From Alphaproteobacteria bacterium (GTDB lineage Bacteria > Pseudomonadota > Alphaproteobacteria > Micropepsales > Micropepsaceae): a stretch of 64,000 nucleotides of DNA. A model generated the notes under the pieces. It ran no database searches. It was not told the DNA's origin and saw only the letters and a program-made list of their open reading frames with translations. The stretch covers positions 1 to 64,000 of the forward strand of contig JAFKEU010000005.1 in NCBI GenBank assembly GCA_017308475.1. Reading direction: 5' to 3'. The position numbers were made by a program, and so were the translations under genes. Shown piece by piece: positions 37,366-46,066 of the stretch. Within the stretch, counting starts at the first letter, position 1, and the number at the start of each line of letters is the position of its first letter.

Positions 37366-38466
37366 ATGAGAATCCTTGTCGCAACTCTGGGGTCGATCGG
37401 CGACCTGATGCCGTTTCTGGCAGTGGCCGAAGCGCTGCGCCGTCGCGGTCATGAGGTCATCATTGCCAGCCACGCCGGTTATGCGCCGCTCGTGCAGCGG
37501 GCCGGATTCGGATTCGGCATCATCTGGAATGCGATGCCGGCCGGACTGGATGACCTGCTGGAACAGGCGCCCGAGCAGGCATGGGACCGCGTGCGTCGCG
37601 AGTTGTTCGAACCGGCCGCCGGGCCGACGGCGGCGTTCATTCGCCATGCGGGCGCAGTGAAGGATTGCGTCGTGCTCGCCTCATGGTCCGTCTTCGGCGC
37701 GGTCCAGGCGTGCCGCGACATGGGCCTGCCGCTGATGCGGGCGTGCCTGTCGCCGCATGCCGTACGGGAAGCGGCGCACCAGCCCGGCGGCGATCACTGG
37801 CTGGGATTTTTTCCCGACTGGTTCTGCGCGCCCCAGCCCGGGTGGCCCGATATCAGACTGACCGGCCTTCCCGCGCTGGATGACACGCTCATCCCCCCGC
37901 TGGATCCGGCGCTCGAAACATTCCTGGATGCCGGGCCGGCACCCATCGTGTTCACCCCCGGAAGCTATCAGCGACACTCCCGCAACTTCTTTGCCCAAAG
38001 CCTGGAAAGCTGCGCGGCATTGGGCGCGCGCGCCGTTTTTCTCACGCCGCACGCCGACCAAGTGCCCGCCAGTCTTCCGCGTGACGTGCTGTACCTGAAA
38101 TATGCCCCCCTCAGCCGGCTCGCGCCGCGGGCTGCCGCGCTGGTGCATCATGGCGGGATCGGCACGCTGGCCGAAGGTCTGCGGTCCGCGGCCCCACAGA
38201 TCGCCATCCCCCTGTTTTTCGACCAGTTCGACAACGCACAGCGCCTGGAAGCGCTTGGGGTGGGCCGCTCGCTGCCCGCACAAGACTGCGACGCCGCCAC
38301 GTTGACGGCATCGCTGGGCCAGATTCTCGGAGACGGTGGCCTTCGCGCGCGTTGCCGCCAGGTGCAATCGCGCTTTTCAGGCGCCGATCCGGCGGCGGAA
38401 ATCGCGGCCCTGGTCGAACAGGCCGCCCGGGGTGCGCTCACATCCGGTAGCGCACGCCCAGCGTGA
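37366..38466 (+). CDS. GT1-family (UDP-glycosyltransferase-like) glycosyltransferase
   Basis: 366 aa. GT-B fold: N-terminal ILVATLGSIGDLMPFLAVAEALRRRGHEV, C-terminal nucleotide-sugar site LVHHGGIGTLAEGLRSAAPQIAIPLFFDQFDNAQRL, characteristic of the sterol/antibiotic GT1 group. It transfers a sugar to a small or lipid acceptor. Why it accompanies a galactanase is unclear; it may modify an imported product or a lipid. 58 bp after the galactanase gene. Its 3' end overlaps the end of the convergent receptor gene by 29 bp. Confidence 0.88.
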   Translation: MRILVATLGSIGDLMPFLAVAEALRRRGHEVIIASHAGYAPLVQRAGFGFGIIWNAMPAGLDDLLEQAPEQAWDRVRRELFEPAAGPTAAFIRHAGAVKDCVVLASWSVFGAVQACRDMGLPLMRACLSPHAVREAAHQPGGDHWLGFFPDWFCAPQPGWPDIRLTGLPALDDTLIPPLDPALETFLDAGPAPIVFTPGSYQRHSRNFFAQSLESCAALGARAVFLTPHADQVPASLPRDVLYLKYAPLSRLAPRAAALVHHGGIGTLAEGLRSAAPQIAIPLFFDQFDNAQRLEALGVGRSLPAQDCDAATLTASLGQILGDGGLRARCRQVQSRFSGADPAAEIAALVEQAARGALTSGSARPA

Positions 38467-41400
38467 AATAGCGCCCGATGATGTCCTCATAGGGCACCAC
38501 GGGATAATTCATTCCCGGACTGCCGGTATAGGACGGCACCTGGAAGACGCCAGGCTGCGCGTCGAGCAGGTTGCTGACATTCAGGAAGATCGAACCGGAT
38601 GACTGGGACCCGCCCAGCGCCACGGCAATGTTGATGTCGGTCTGGAACCACTCCGGCAGGTTGGCGACCGAGCGTGCGAATATCAGGTTGGAATTGGGAC
38701 TGGGATGCAGCGGTCCGTAATAGCGTTCCAGCAGGTCGACGGACAGGCTGCCGCGCACGAAACTGGCGATCAGCGCGACCTTGTCCGCGGGCAGCGCATC
38801 GCCGGGTGCGTTCGCCGAACCGGCGACATTGGTGACCACCCAGCCCGGCAGACCGCGCGTCTTCAGAAACGAGGTATGGGTCCACAACAGGCGCAGTCCC
38901 AGCATCGCGCCCTGCCCCGCCCAGTCCGAGACATCGGCCTGATAGCTCGCCTCGAAGTCATACCCCTCGGTCCACTGATGCTGGAAATTCTGCGGCTGGG
39001 AATAGTAGAGAGTCGGGAAATTCAGCGCGGATGTATCGTTGTACGAAACCGGCCGCTGGATCAGCGCGCAATAGGGCGAGCTTCCACCCGGCGACGCCAG
39101 GCACAGCGACTGCACGATATTGCTGGCGCCGCTGACGCCGGCAATCTCATCGATGATGTCGATGTGGAAATAGTCCAGCTTGACGCGGGCGCCGGCCAGC
39201 CAGCCGGGCTCATAGATCAGGCCCGCCGTCGTATTGTGCGCGACCTCGGGCGACAGGTTGGGATTTCCTATTGCCTGGGTGTTGGCCGATCCCGAAACGC
39301 CGGTCAGCGCATCGCTGACTCCAGACGTCGTGGTATTCGGCCCCTGGAACAGGTCCCACAGGGTCGGCGCGCGAATGTCGCGCGATCGCGTGGCGCGCAG
39401 GGACAGATCGTCGGTCACCTGCCACGCCAGACCAAGCTTCCAGGTGCTGCTGGCAAACCCGGTCTTGACGAACCCGCTGCCGGCCGGGTCCATACCGCCG
39501 ACATGATAGTCGGTGTAGCGCATCGCGCCGTCGGCCGAGATCAGCCGCGCCAGCGGCAGGTCCTTCACCAGCGGCACGTCCAGTTCCAGGTTGGCCTCGG
39601 CAACCGTTTCGGAGCCGGCAGCCCCGGACAGCACCTCCTTGAAGTGCGCAAGGTCCGCCGGCGGGAAGGATCCATCCGGAGAGGCAGCGGTCGGTGCAAA
39701 TGTCCCTGGCGGCGCCAGCCGTAGATATTGCGGATTGAACGTGTTGCCTGGCGTGCTGGTGTCTACCTGCAGGCGGGCAAACCGGTATTCGCTGCCCGCG
39801 GCGAACTTCACCGGTCCGGCAGGCAGGTCCAATACATCGCCGGTCAGGTTGGCGCTGAAATCGTCCATGTCATTGTGCGCCGTCCATGAGGTTGTGACTC
39901 CGACATAATCCAGCGCCGCCTGCGACGCGTTCGATCCGTTCACCACCGCCGCGCTCTGGCCGAAGAGGTTCAGCGGCACGCATCCCGGAAATGCCCCGGG
40001 GGCCGTCAGATCGACATTGCAGACGATCTTGCTGGTCGCCGGATCGCGTACCGCATCCAGCGCCGCATAGAAACGCGCCGTATCCACATTGTTGCGGGTT
40101 ATGAGCTGGGTGCGGGTTTCCCCGTGGGTGAAGTTGACGTCCCAGTTCAGGCTGGCGGGACCCTGGCCCTGAAGACCGGCACTGACCGCAAGGGCGCCGG
40201 TATGCTGGTCCAGCGCCAGCCGGCTCATCAGGTCATTGTCCATGCGGTTCATCTGGAAACTCGTCGGACCGCCCGCAGGAAACAGGAATGCCTGTGCCGC
40301 GGGCGTCAGGAAGGCGTTCCCGCTATAGATGGTGATGGGATACTGGGCGCTTGCGCCGTTGGTGCTGATGCCCGAGCCGTTGACATTGGTGAAGATCTGC
40401 CCGGCTTCATAACTGCGTGCCAGGCTGTAGCGCGCCTGGACATACGCGGTTATCGACGGCGTCACCACCTGGTTGTAGTGCGCAAAAACCTGCCCCGTAC
40501 TGAAGGCGGGCAGCAGATATTCGTTGTGCTCGATGCCGCCGTCGCCGCCGATCGCGAAATTGGCGGTCGCGGTCGGCATGCCCTGATCGAAGGGCGCAAG
40601 GCTCCCGTCACTGAGGAACTGAAGGCCCTTGCCCGGCCCGGAAACGACAAGTCCGCCCGGCGCCGTGTTGCTCTGGCGGATGCCGCGCACCAGCGTATAG
40701 GGATTGGCCGCGGTTCCCGATCCCACGATGGACGTGCCAAGATTACCCAGCGGCCGGGCGGCCGCGTCGGGCAAGGCGGCGCGGTTGTGGTATTCGACGC
40801 TCCAGATCAGGTGTCCGCCAGGCAGGATGTCTTCGCCGCCCGCAACGCCCAGCCGCAGGGCGCGTGCGTCCGCCTGACCTGAAATGCCGCCGGACGCCAC
40901 CGCCTTGAAGCCGGTGAAGGCACGATCGAGCACGAAATTCACCACCCCCGCCACCGCATCGGAGCCATAGACGGCGGAGGCGCCGCCGGCCACCACCTCC
41001 ACGCGGCTGACCAGCATCTGGGGCAGCATGTCGATGTCGACGGTCGTGTCGTAGAAGGTGCCCGGCACGCGATGGCCGTCTTCCAGGATCAGGGTGCGTA
41101 TCGCGCCCAGGTCACGCAGGTTCAGAAAATAGCCCGGCGCGTTGTTGCCGCGGCCGTTGGCGCCCGTCGTGGCGTTGTTGGGTGTCGAACCGCCCATGAA
41201 GATCGGCATCTTGTCCAGCGCTTCTGGGATTCCGCCGGGCGTGGTCGCCAGCAACTGTTCCGTCGGCAGGCTGGTGACCGGCGTCGACCGCTCCTGCGCG
41301 CCAAGGATGCGAGAGCCCGTCACGACCACTGTTTCGGGAGGCAATATCTCGCCCGCCGCCGCGGCGCCGGTGGCGCGCGAAATGATCACCGCGCCGCTGC

Positions 41401-41674
41401 GGTCGCGGCTCGCGCTCATGCCGGTGCCGGCGAGGAGTTGGCTCAGCGCGCGGTCGGCGGGAACGCCTCGAAGTCCGGGGGTGGCCAGTTCTGCCACGTC
41501 GTCCACGTTGTAGATGAGCTGAGCCCCGGTTTGGCGGATAAAGGCGTCCAATGCAGCCTTCAGGCTGCCCGCGGGAATGTTGACCAGATCGGAACGGGCG
41601 GCGGCATGGCCGGCCAACAGGCACGCAGCCGCTGCCCCGCAAAGCAGTATTCTACGGGCTTGCCCGCGTTTCAT
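38438..41674 (-). CDS. TonB-dependent transducer with N-terminal STN domain
   Basis: 1078 aa. Signal peptide (ends GHAAARS), then an STN secretin/TonB short domain (about 30-100: LVNIPAGSLKAALDAFIRQTGAQLIY, LRGVPADRALSQLLAGTGM), TonB-box-like PETVVVTGSRI, plug with RDLGAIRTLILEDGHRVPGT, and barrel ending IIGRYFTLGVRYRM. The STN domain contacts a FecR-type anti-sigma factor, and fecR and the sigma gene lie directly upstream. This forms a FecA/FecR/FecI-style surface signalling set responding to an external ligand. Confidence 0.95.
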   Translation of the reverse strand: MKRGQARRILLCGAAAACLLAGHAAARSDLVNIPAGSLKAALDAFIRQTGAQLIYNVDDVAELATPGLRGVPADRALSQLLAGTGMSASRDRSGAVIISRATGAAAAGEILPPETVVVTGSRILGAQERSTPVTSLPTEQLLATTPGGIPEALDKMPIFMGGSTPNNATTGANGRGNNAPGYFLNLRDLGAIRTLILEDGHRVPGTFYDTTVDIDMLPQMLVSRVEVVAGGASAVYGSDAVAGVVNFVLDRAFTGFKAVASGGISGQADARALRLGVAGGEDILPGGHLIWSVEYHNRAALPDAAARPLGNLGTSIVGSGTAANPYTLVRGIRQSNTAPGGLVVSGPGKGLQFLSDGSLAPFDQGMPTATANFAIGGDGGIEHNEYLLPAFSTGQVFAHYNQVVTPSITAYVQARYSLARSYEAGQIFTNVNGSGISTNGASAQYPITIYSGNAFLTPAAQAFLFPAGGPTSFQMNRMDNDLMSRLALDQHTGALAVSAGLQGQGPASLNWDVNFTHGETRTQLITRNNVDTARFYAALDAVRDPATSKIVCNVDLTAPGAFPGCVPLNLFGQSAAVVNGSNASQAALDYVGVTTSWTAHNDMDDFSANLTGDVLDLPAGPVKFAAGSEYRFARLQVDTSTPGNTFNPQYLRLAPPGTFAPTAASPDGSFPPADLAHFKEVLSGAAGSETVAEANLELDVPLVKDLPLARLISADGAMRYTDYHVGGMDPAGSGFVKTGFASSTWKLGLAWQVTDDLSLRATRSRDIRAPTLWDLFQGPNTTTSGVSDALTGVSGSANTQAIGNPNLSPEVAHNTTAGLIYEPGWLAGARVKLDYFHIDIIDEIAGVSGASNIVQSLCLASPGGSSPYCALIQRPVSYNDTSALNFPTLYYSQPQNFQHQWTEGYDFEASYQADVSDWAGQGAMLGLRLLWTHTSFLKTRGLPGWVVTNVAGSANAPGDALPADKVALIASFVRGSLSVDLLERYYGPLHPSPNSNLIFARSVANLPEWFQTDINIAVALGGSQSSGSIFLNVSNLLDAQPGVFQVPSYTGSPGMNYPVVPYEDIIGRYFTLGVRYRM

Positions 41675-41721
41675 TTGCCCCCTGTCGCATTATTCTTGTT
41701 ATGGGCGTGGCCCCGGCCTCC

Positions 41722-42666
41722 CTACCGGGACACGATGATGTCGTCACCGCGCTTGTTGACCGTCAATCCAAACCCCTGGTGCAACAGAGCGGTAAACCCA
41801 TCAATATTGTCGGCCTTGAAGCTGCCGCCGATGCGAATCCTGCGCGCCTTGCCTTCCACCACGATGCGCTGCCGGTTGTAGCGATTGAACTGATCCGCCA
41901 CTTCCGCCAGCGACTGCTGGTTGAACACCAGAAGGCCGTTGCGCCAGCTCAGGTCGCTGTAGATATCTTCCGGCGATTTGGCCACCACCAGCATTTCGGC
42001 CTGGTGCGCGATCATCGCATGCCCGCCGGTCAGCACCGATGCCCTGCCATGGGGTGCATCCAGGTCGTCCACGCGGACGCGACCTTCCTGCACAGTCACG
42101 CGCACATCATCGCCGTTGCGATAGACGGAAAAGCGCGTGCCCAGATCAGTGATCCGCCGGTTGCCGGCATAGACCACGAAGGGGCGCTTTTCGTCATGCA
42201 CCACGTCGAAAAACGCCTCGCCCGAAACCAGGGTCACCGTCCTGGACGTGCCCGTGACCTCGGCGCGCAGCCTGGTGTCGGTGTTCAGCTGCATACGCGA
42301 GCCGTCGGCAAGCTGCACCTGCCGCGTGCCACCGCGTTGCGTCTCGTAGGTCACGGCAGCAGGCGGCCGGTCCAGAAGATAGTAGGCAGCCGTCACGCTG
42401 ATCGCCAGGAACACCAGGGCGGCCGCGAGCTGGCGCCATCCGGAATAGGAGGACGCGTCATCCGATGCGGCCTTTGCCATGGGCGCGCGAAGCGCCGCCA
42501 GGCGGTCGGCGCGATTCCACGCCCCCTTGAGCCGCAGATAGGCTACCCGGTTGAGCGTGGATTCCTGAAGCCACGCCTGCATGGCCGCCTGCTCGGCGGC
42601 GTCCAGGCCCCGGTCTTCGCGCGCCAGCCAGTCGGCCGCGGTCTGTTCCGTCATCTCAGCGGACAT
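41722..42666 (-). CDS. FecR-family anti-sigma factor
   Basis: 314 aa. N-terminal cytoplasmic sigma-binding region (DUF4880-like: AADWLAREDRGLDAAEQAAMQAWLQ), one transmembrane helix (LAAALVFLAISVTAAYYLL, about 80-98), and a periplasmic FecR domain (TRQVQLADGSRMQLNTDTRL, VTLVSGEAFFDVVHDEKRPFVV, ITDLGTRFSVY) ending in an STN-like tail. It passes the signal from the STN receptor to the ECF sigma factor. The start overlaps the sigma gene stop by 11 bp. Confidence 0.93.
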   Translation of the reverse strand: MSAEMTEQTAADWLAREDRGLDAAEQAAMQAWLQESTLNRVAYLRLKGAWNRADRLAALRAPMAKAASDDASSYSGWRQLAAALVFLAISVTAAYYLLDRPPAAVTYETQRGGTRQVQLADGSRMQLNTDTRLRAEVTGTSRTVTLVSGEAFFDVVHDEKRPFVVYAGNRRITDLGTRFSVYRNGDDVRVTVQEGRVRVDDLDAPHGRASVLTGGHAMIAHQAEMLVVAKSPEDIYSDLSWRNGLLVFNQQSLAEVADQFNRYNRQRIVVEGKARRIRIGGSFKADNIDGFTALLHQGFGLTVNKRGDDIIVSR

Positions 42667-43231
42667 CGCGCAGTTTCCTGAAGAAATTGTAGCGCCGCGC
42701 CTGGCTGGTCACCGTGCCGCGCCGTCCGCCCATCGCCTGTGCCAGTACCCGCATGCCCTTGGCAACCTGATTTTCCACTGTCTCCACCGCGATGCCCATG
42801 CGCGCCGCCACTTCCTTCTGCGACAGGCCATCTACCTTGCGCATCACGACGATCTGGCGACAGCGAGGCGGCAACTCATCCAGGGCCCGCTGCAACAGCC
42901 GCAGCTGCTGACGCGCAGCGATGTGACGTTCCAGGGACGGCCCATCATCGGAGACGTTCAGCCAGTCGAAATCCGCCATCGTTTCCAGAGAGACGACACT
43001 TTGACGCCGCACCCGGTCGATCATCAGGTTGCGGGCGATCTGGAACAGGAACGGCTTGATCCGCTCCGGCCGCTCGCGCAGGGCCGCTTCATAGGCCCGG
43101 GCATAGGTCTCCTGCCGCAGATCCGCGATATCCGCCGACTGACGCCAATGACGCTGGAGAAAGCGCGTCAACGCGCCTTCGAGGGGTAAGACTTCCTGCA
43201 TGAACCAATTATCGACCTGGTGCCCGCCCAT
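42656..43231 (-). CDS. FecI-like ECF RNA polymerase sigma factor
   Basis: About 191 aa if started at ATG 43231; GTG 43267 and ATG 43201 are alternatives and no start has an ideal ribosome site. Sigma-2 region: DIADLRQETYARAYEAALRERPERIKPFLFQIARNLMIDRVRR. Sigma-4 region: LDELPPRCRQIVVMRKVDGLSQKEVAARMGIAVETVENQV. Expected to direct transcription of the downstream receptor gene on FecR release. Coupled to fecR by overlap. Confidence 0.92.
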   Translation of the reverse strand: MGGHQVDNWFMQEVLPLEGALTRFLQRHWRQSADIADLRQETYARAYEAALRERPERIKPFLFQIARNLMIDRVRRQSVVSLETMADFDWLNVSDDGPSLERHIAARQQLRLLQRALDELPPRCRQIVVMRKVDGLSQKEVAARMGIAVETVENQVAKGMRVLAQAMGGRRGTVTSQARRYNFFRKLRDVR

Positions 43232-43384
43232 ATCCCCTGCGCCGATCCCTGTCGGGGCTGTTGCCACCCCTTATTTATTCAGCCCGCTCCCGGCCATTCG
43301 TATTAGGACGGCCGGGCGCCGCAAATCCCCCATAAAATTCTTTGGCGTGGCCGAAAGATTGTGCACCCCGTTAATATATTGATT

Positions 43385-44413
43385 TTAAACATATATTCCA
43401 GATTTAGCGGGGGTAATCTGCTGAAGGCCATGCAACAGGACCTTTTTCATGGTGGTCCGCTGCTCGGGACTCATGGAACCCAGGGCGCCCTGCGCATGGG
43501 GCGGCAAATGTTCCATGGGTTCGCCGGCCGTCTTGAAGACGAAATAGTCGAACACCGCCCGCCAGGCCATCCGCTGGTTTTCCGGCAGGTCGCGGATCGC
43601 CAGAACGCCATGCAGCAGGCAGTTGTAAAGTGAACCGAGCTGGCTTGGCGTCTCGTTCCACCAGTAGCTCACCAGGGCATTGAACCGTTCCAGCGATTGC
43701 ACATGGTGCCACCAGAAATAGGGCACATAGATCGCGTCCCCCGGTTCCAGTTCGGCCGTCTGTGCCGTTTCCAGCGCCTGGCGGAAACGGGGAAACCGTT
43801 CGAAATCCGGCTGCTCCAGCGAGACCATGCTCACGGGTGTTCCCGACAGCGTGAATTCGAACGGCCCCATATAGAGATTTTCGATCTGGTCGGGCGGGAA
43901 CAGCGTGAAGCGGCGGCGGCCCGCCACGACACAGGCGAGGTTGTCGTACAGATCGTAATGCGTCTGGGTGCGCAGCCGGTTGCCGATCCAGATGCGCGCA
44001 ACTGCTGACGGACCCGCCAGGGCAAAGGAATTTTCGGCGGGAAAATCCGGCACGCAGTCCGCGACCAGCGCGGATTCAATATAGGTCGCAGGCGGGTCCG
44101 CCACGTCCAGCAGCGCAAGCAGCTCCGCCAGCGCCGGACCAAGCCCTGCCTTGCGGCGCTCGAAATTGAAGCCGCGCATGTCTTCCCGGTAGAAGAACTG
44201 GCCTTCGACCCCGGGCGGCGCTGTCAGCAGCCCCACGGGCCTGCCGCTGTCGAACCGTCTGACGTAATCACAAAATGCCTTGGGTGATTTGGTAGCCACA
44301 GCCGGCCAATGCCGTACGACGCCACGCAAAATGGCCGGTTGGCCTAAGGGATAAACCTCGGCGCGGAATTTTACAGGATTAATGTCATGCCATTCGGCCA
44401 CCTTCTTCAGCAT
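43385..44413 (-). CDS. JmjC/cupin_8 family Fe(II) 2-oxoglutarate oxygenase-like protein
   Basis: 342 aa from ATG 44413. Cupin_8 core with the iron-binding His-x-Asp in RTQTHYDLYDNLACVVAGRRRFTLFPP and the distal His in YVPYFWWHHVQSL. The N-terminal QPAILRGVVRHWPA is typical of the family. Such proteins often accompany tryptophan-halogenase-like genes and TonB receptors (the Pass1-related group), with unknown substrates. First gene of the probable cupin - sigma - fecR - receptor series; 153 bp to the sigma start. Confidence 0.85.
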   Translation of the reverse strand: MLKKVAEWHDINPVKFRAEVYPLGQPAILRGVVRHWPAVATKSPKAFCDYVRRFDSGRPVGLLTAPPGVEGQFFYREDMRGFNFERRKAGLGPALAELLALLDVADPPATYIESALVADCVPDFPAENSFALAGPSAVARIWIGNRLRTQTHYDLYDNLACVVAGRRRFTLFPPDQIENLYMGPFEFTLSGTPVSMVSLEQPDFERFPRFRQALETAQTAELEPGDAIYVPYFWWHHVQSLERFNALVSYWWNETPSQLGSLYNCLLHGVLAIRDLPENQRMAWRAVFDYFVFKTAGEPMEHLPPHAQGALGSMSPEQRTTMKKVLLHGLQQITPAKSGIYV

Positions 44414-44517
44414 ATAAATGCCCACCGCAGTACTTTGGCCACTTAGTAGAGACGTACATTATCCCGCGTGCCCCTATCGTTTTTGCATGCAAAACCAGCG
44501 ATTCACATCCTTCTTCC

Positions 44518-44728
44518 GTGAACCGCGGATCGATCGCGGGGGAGGACTTCGAGAAGATATCGACCACCGTCAAAACCCGCATCTTCCGACCCAGTGCCAA
44601 CTGGTCATGGACAAAGTCCATGGCCCAGGTCTGGTTGGGCTTCATGGCCGGGCACCGGTCTTCCCGCAACTTGGCCCGGACACACCGTTTGGGCGTCTTG
44701 GCCCGCAATTGCAGGCCTAAACCGATAT
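44518..44728 (-). pseudogene. IS3-family OrfB internal fragment
   Basis: Encodes GLQLRAKTPKRCVRAKLRED, then RCPAMKPNQTWAMDFVHDQL and MRVLTVVDIFSKSSPAIDPRF, closely matching the same stretch of the left IS3 copy (30717-30930) and in the same orientation. Both ends are truncated: no DDE second Asp or Glu region and no N-terminal part. With the left copy it brackets the insert. Confidence 0.85.
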
Positions 44729-44785
44729 AGAGCCGCCGGGTTGGCATTCGCTCTTACCAAAATCCAAGTATAACCAATGACATAA

Positions 44786-44809
44786 TGGTAGACGCACCGG
44801 ACTTAAAAT
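44786..44809 (+). repeat. 24-bp direct repeat, right end of the insert (attR-like)
   Basis: Identical to 29570-29593, start-to-start distance 15,216 bp. To its left the sequence (aaccaatgacataa) does not complete a tRNA acceptor or D-stem, so the tRNA is not restored on this side. Confidence 0.85.
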
Positions 44810-44858
44810 CCGTTGTTCCGAAAGGGACGTGTCCGTTCGACCCGGACCGGGGCCACCA
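44786..44858 (+). pseudogene. 3' half of the split tRNA-Leu(UAA) gene
   Basis: Contains part of the D-loop, anticodon stem-loop (cttaaaa), variable arm gttcc-gaaa-gggac, T-arm gtccg-ttcgacc-cggac, acceptor strand cggggcc, discriminator a and CCA at 44856-44858. The matching ggccccg 5' strand is not here but at 29554. Without it this copy cannot fold at the acceptor stem. Confidence 0.85.
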
Positions 44859-44933
44859 TTCGTCGCGCTTGTCGGGCCTTAATTCAACGCCCATCCATGC
44901 GCTGCCCGTCCGGGCGCCGCAATTGTCCGGGGC

Positions 44934-46037
44934 TCAGCGCTCCATCAGCGCGGTCTGCAACATCGCGCGGCAATAGCCGACATGATAGGCCCAGGCCGCT
45001 GCGCTGTTCGTCTTGAAGTCGCGGTCGACATCGAGCCCGCGCGCATGTTCGGGAAAGATCATGTAGCGGTACTTCTCGGCGACCAGCGCCTTCATCACCG
45101 CCAGCATGTTGTTGTCGCCATTGTCGGGATAGACCTCGGTGTAATCGACATGGGGTTTCTTCAGTCGCACATTGCGCCAGTGCACATGGCCGATGCGGTC
45201 GCGGCTGCCAAAATAATGCGCGACTTCGACCGGGTTCTCGCCCAGCTCGCGGGTGACGCCGCAGTCGAAGATGATGCAGTTGGACGGCGAGTCGTGCAGC
45301 GCCACCATGCGCTTCCAGCCCGCCAGGGTGGACATGATCTGGTGCGAGCCGGCGCTGAGCGGCGCGGGCGGATCGTTGGGATGCAGCGCCAGGCGCACAT
45401 TGGCGCGTTCGGCCACCGGCACCACGGCGTCCAGGAAGTATTTCAGATTTGCCCAGGTGGTTTGCTCGGGCTGGACGATCTCGTCCGCCAGCGGCTTCTG
45501 GTTGATCGCGCGCTGGTAATCGAAGCTTTCGACCATCGCGTTGCCGCGCGTGGGATCGGGATGGTCGTAATAGCCTTCGATCAGACGGTGGACGTAGAAA
45601 TTGTATTCGACGATGGGGATGGAGGCGGCGCCCGCCGCGCGGATCGATGCCTTCACATCCTCGATCGCCTTTTCGCGGCCGGAGCGGGCATAGATGATGT
45701 CGCGCATATAGCGACCGGCGGGGCCCGACCAGGGCAGGCCGATATCGCCCACCGTCAGACCGTTGTCCTTGAGCGTCTTGACCTTGGCTTTCAGGACCTC
45801 GGTATTCCAGGGAAAACCGGAACCATTGAGGATGATGTGGGTGAGGCCGATCTGGGTATAGCGGCGTATGCCGGCGGGATTGATTTCGGAATCGGCGATG
45901 GGACCCAGGCAGATGTGCGGCGTGTCGGGCCCTTCCTTGGGCATGCCCTGCCCCGCCAGCGGCCAGGCGGCAAAGGCCGGCGTTGCCAGCATCCCACCCG
46001 CGACGCCCAACATCCCACGGCGTGACATCTCGCCCAT
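44934..46037 (-). CDS. UxuA-like mannonate dehydratase family protein with Tat signal
   Basis: 367 aa from ATG 46037 (GGGGAGGCTTGTG upstream). Tat signal MSRRGMLGVAGGMLATPAFA. The TIM-barrel remainder carries UxuA-like elements: RLALHPNDPPAPL, FDCGVTRELG, RIGHVHWRNVRL, PDNGDNNMLAVMKALVAEKYRYMIFPEHAR. UxuA removes water from D-mannonate in glucuronate breakdown in the cytoplasm; an exported relative is likely to act on another sugar acid. First gene outside the right end of the insert. Confidence 0.75.
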   Translation of the reverse strand: MGEMSRRGMLGVAGGMLATPAFAAWPLAGQGMPKEGPDTPHICLGPIADSEINPAGIRRYTQIGLTHIILNGSGFPWNTEVLKAKVKTLKDNGLTVGDIGLPWSGPAGRYMRDIIYARSGREKAIEDVKASIRAAGAASIPIVEYNFYVHRLIEGYYDHPDPTRGNAMVESFDYQRAINQKPLADEIVQPEQTTWANLKYFLDAVVPVAERANVRLALHPNDPPAPLSAGSHQIMSTLAGWKRMVALHDSPSNCIIFDCGVTRELGENPVEVAHYFGSRDRIGHVHWRNVRLKKPHVDYTEVYPDNGDNNMLAVMKALVAEKYRYMIFPEHARGLDVDRDFKTNSAAAWAYHVGYCRAMLQTALMER

Positions 46038-46066
46038 CACAAGCCTCCCCAAGCTTTTTGGCGAGC

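Noticed and set aside
29594..44785. Integrase or excisionase gene for the insert
   Set aside because: I looked for a tyrosine or serine recombinase in all frames of the insert and found none, so mobility is historical or depends on enzymes encoded elsewhere.
29554..44858. Trans-assembled split tRNA, as in some archaea
   Set aside because: The two halves share a 24-bp repeat in place of complementary joining sequences, and there is no bulge-helix-bulge structure. Insertion into one gene explains the arrangement better.
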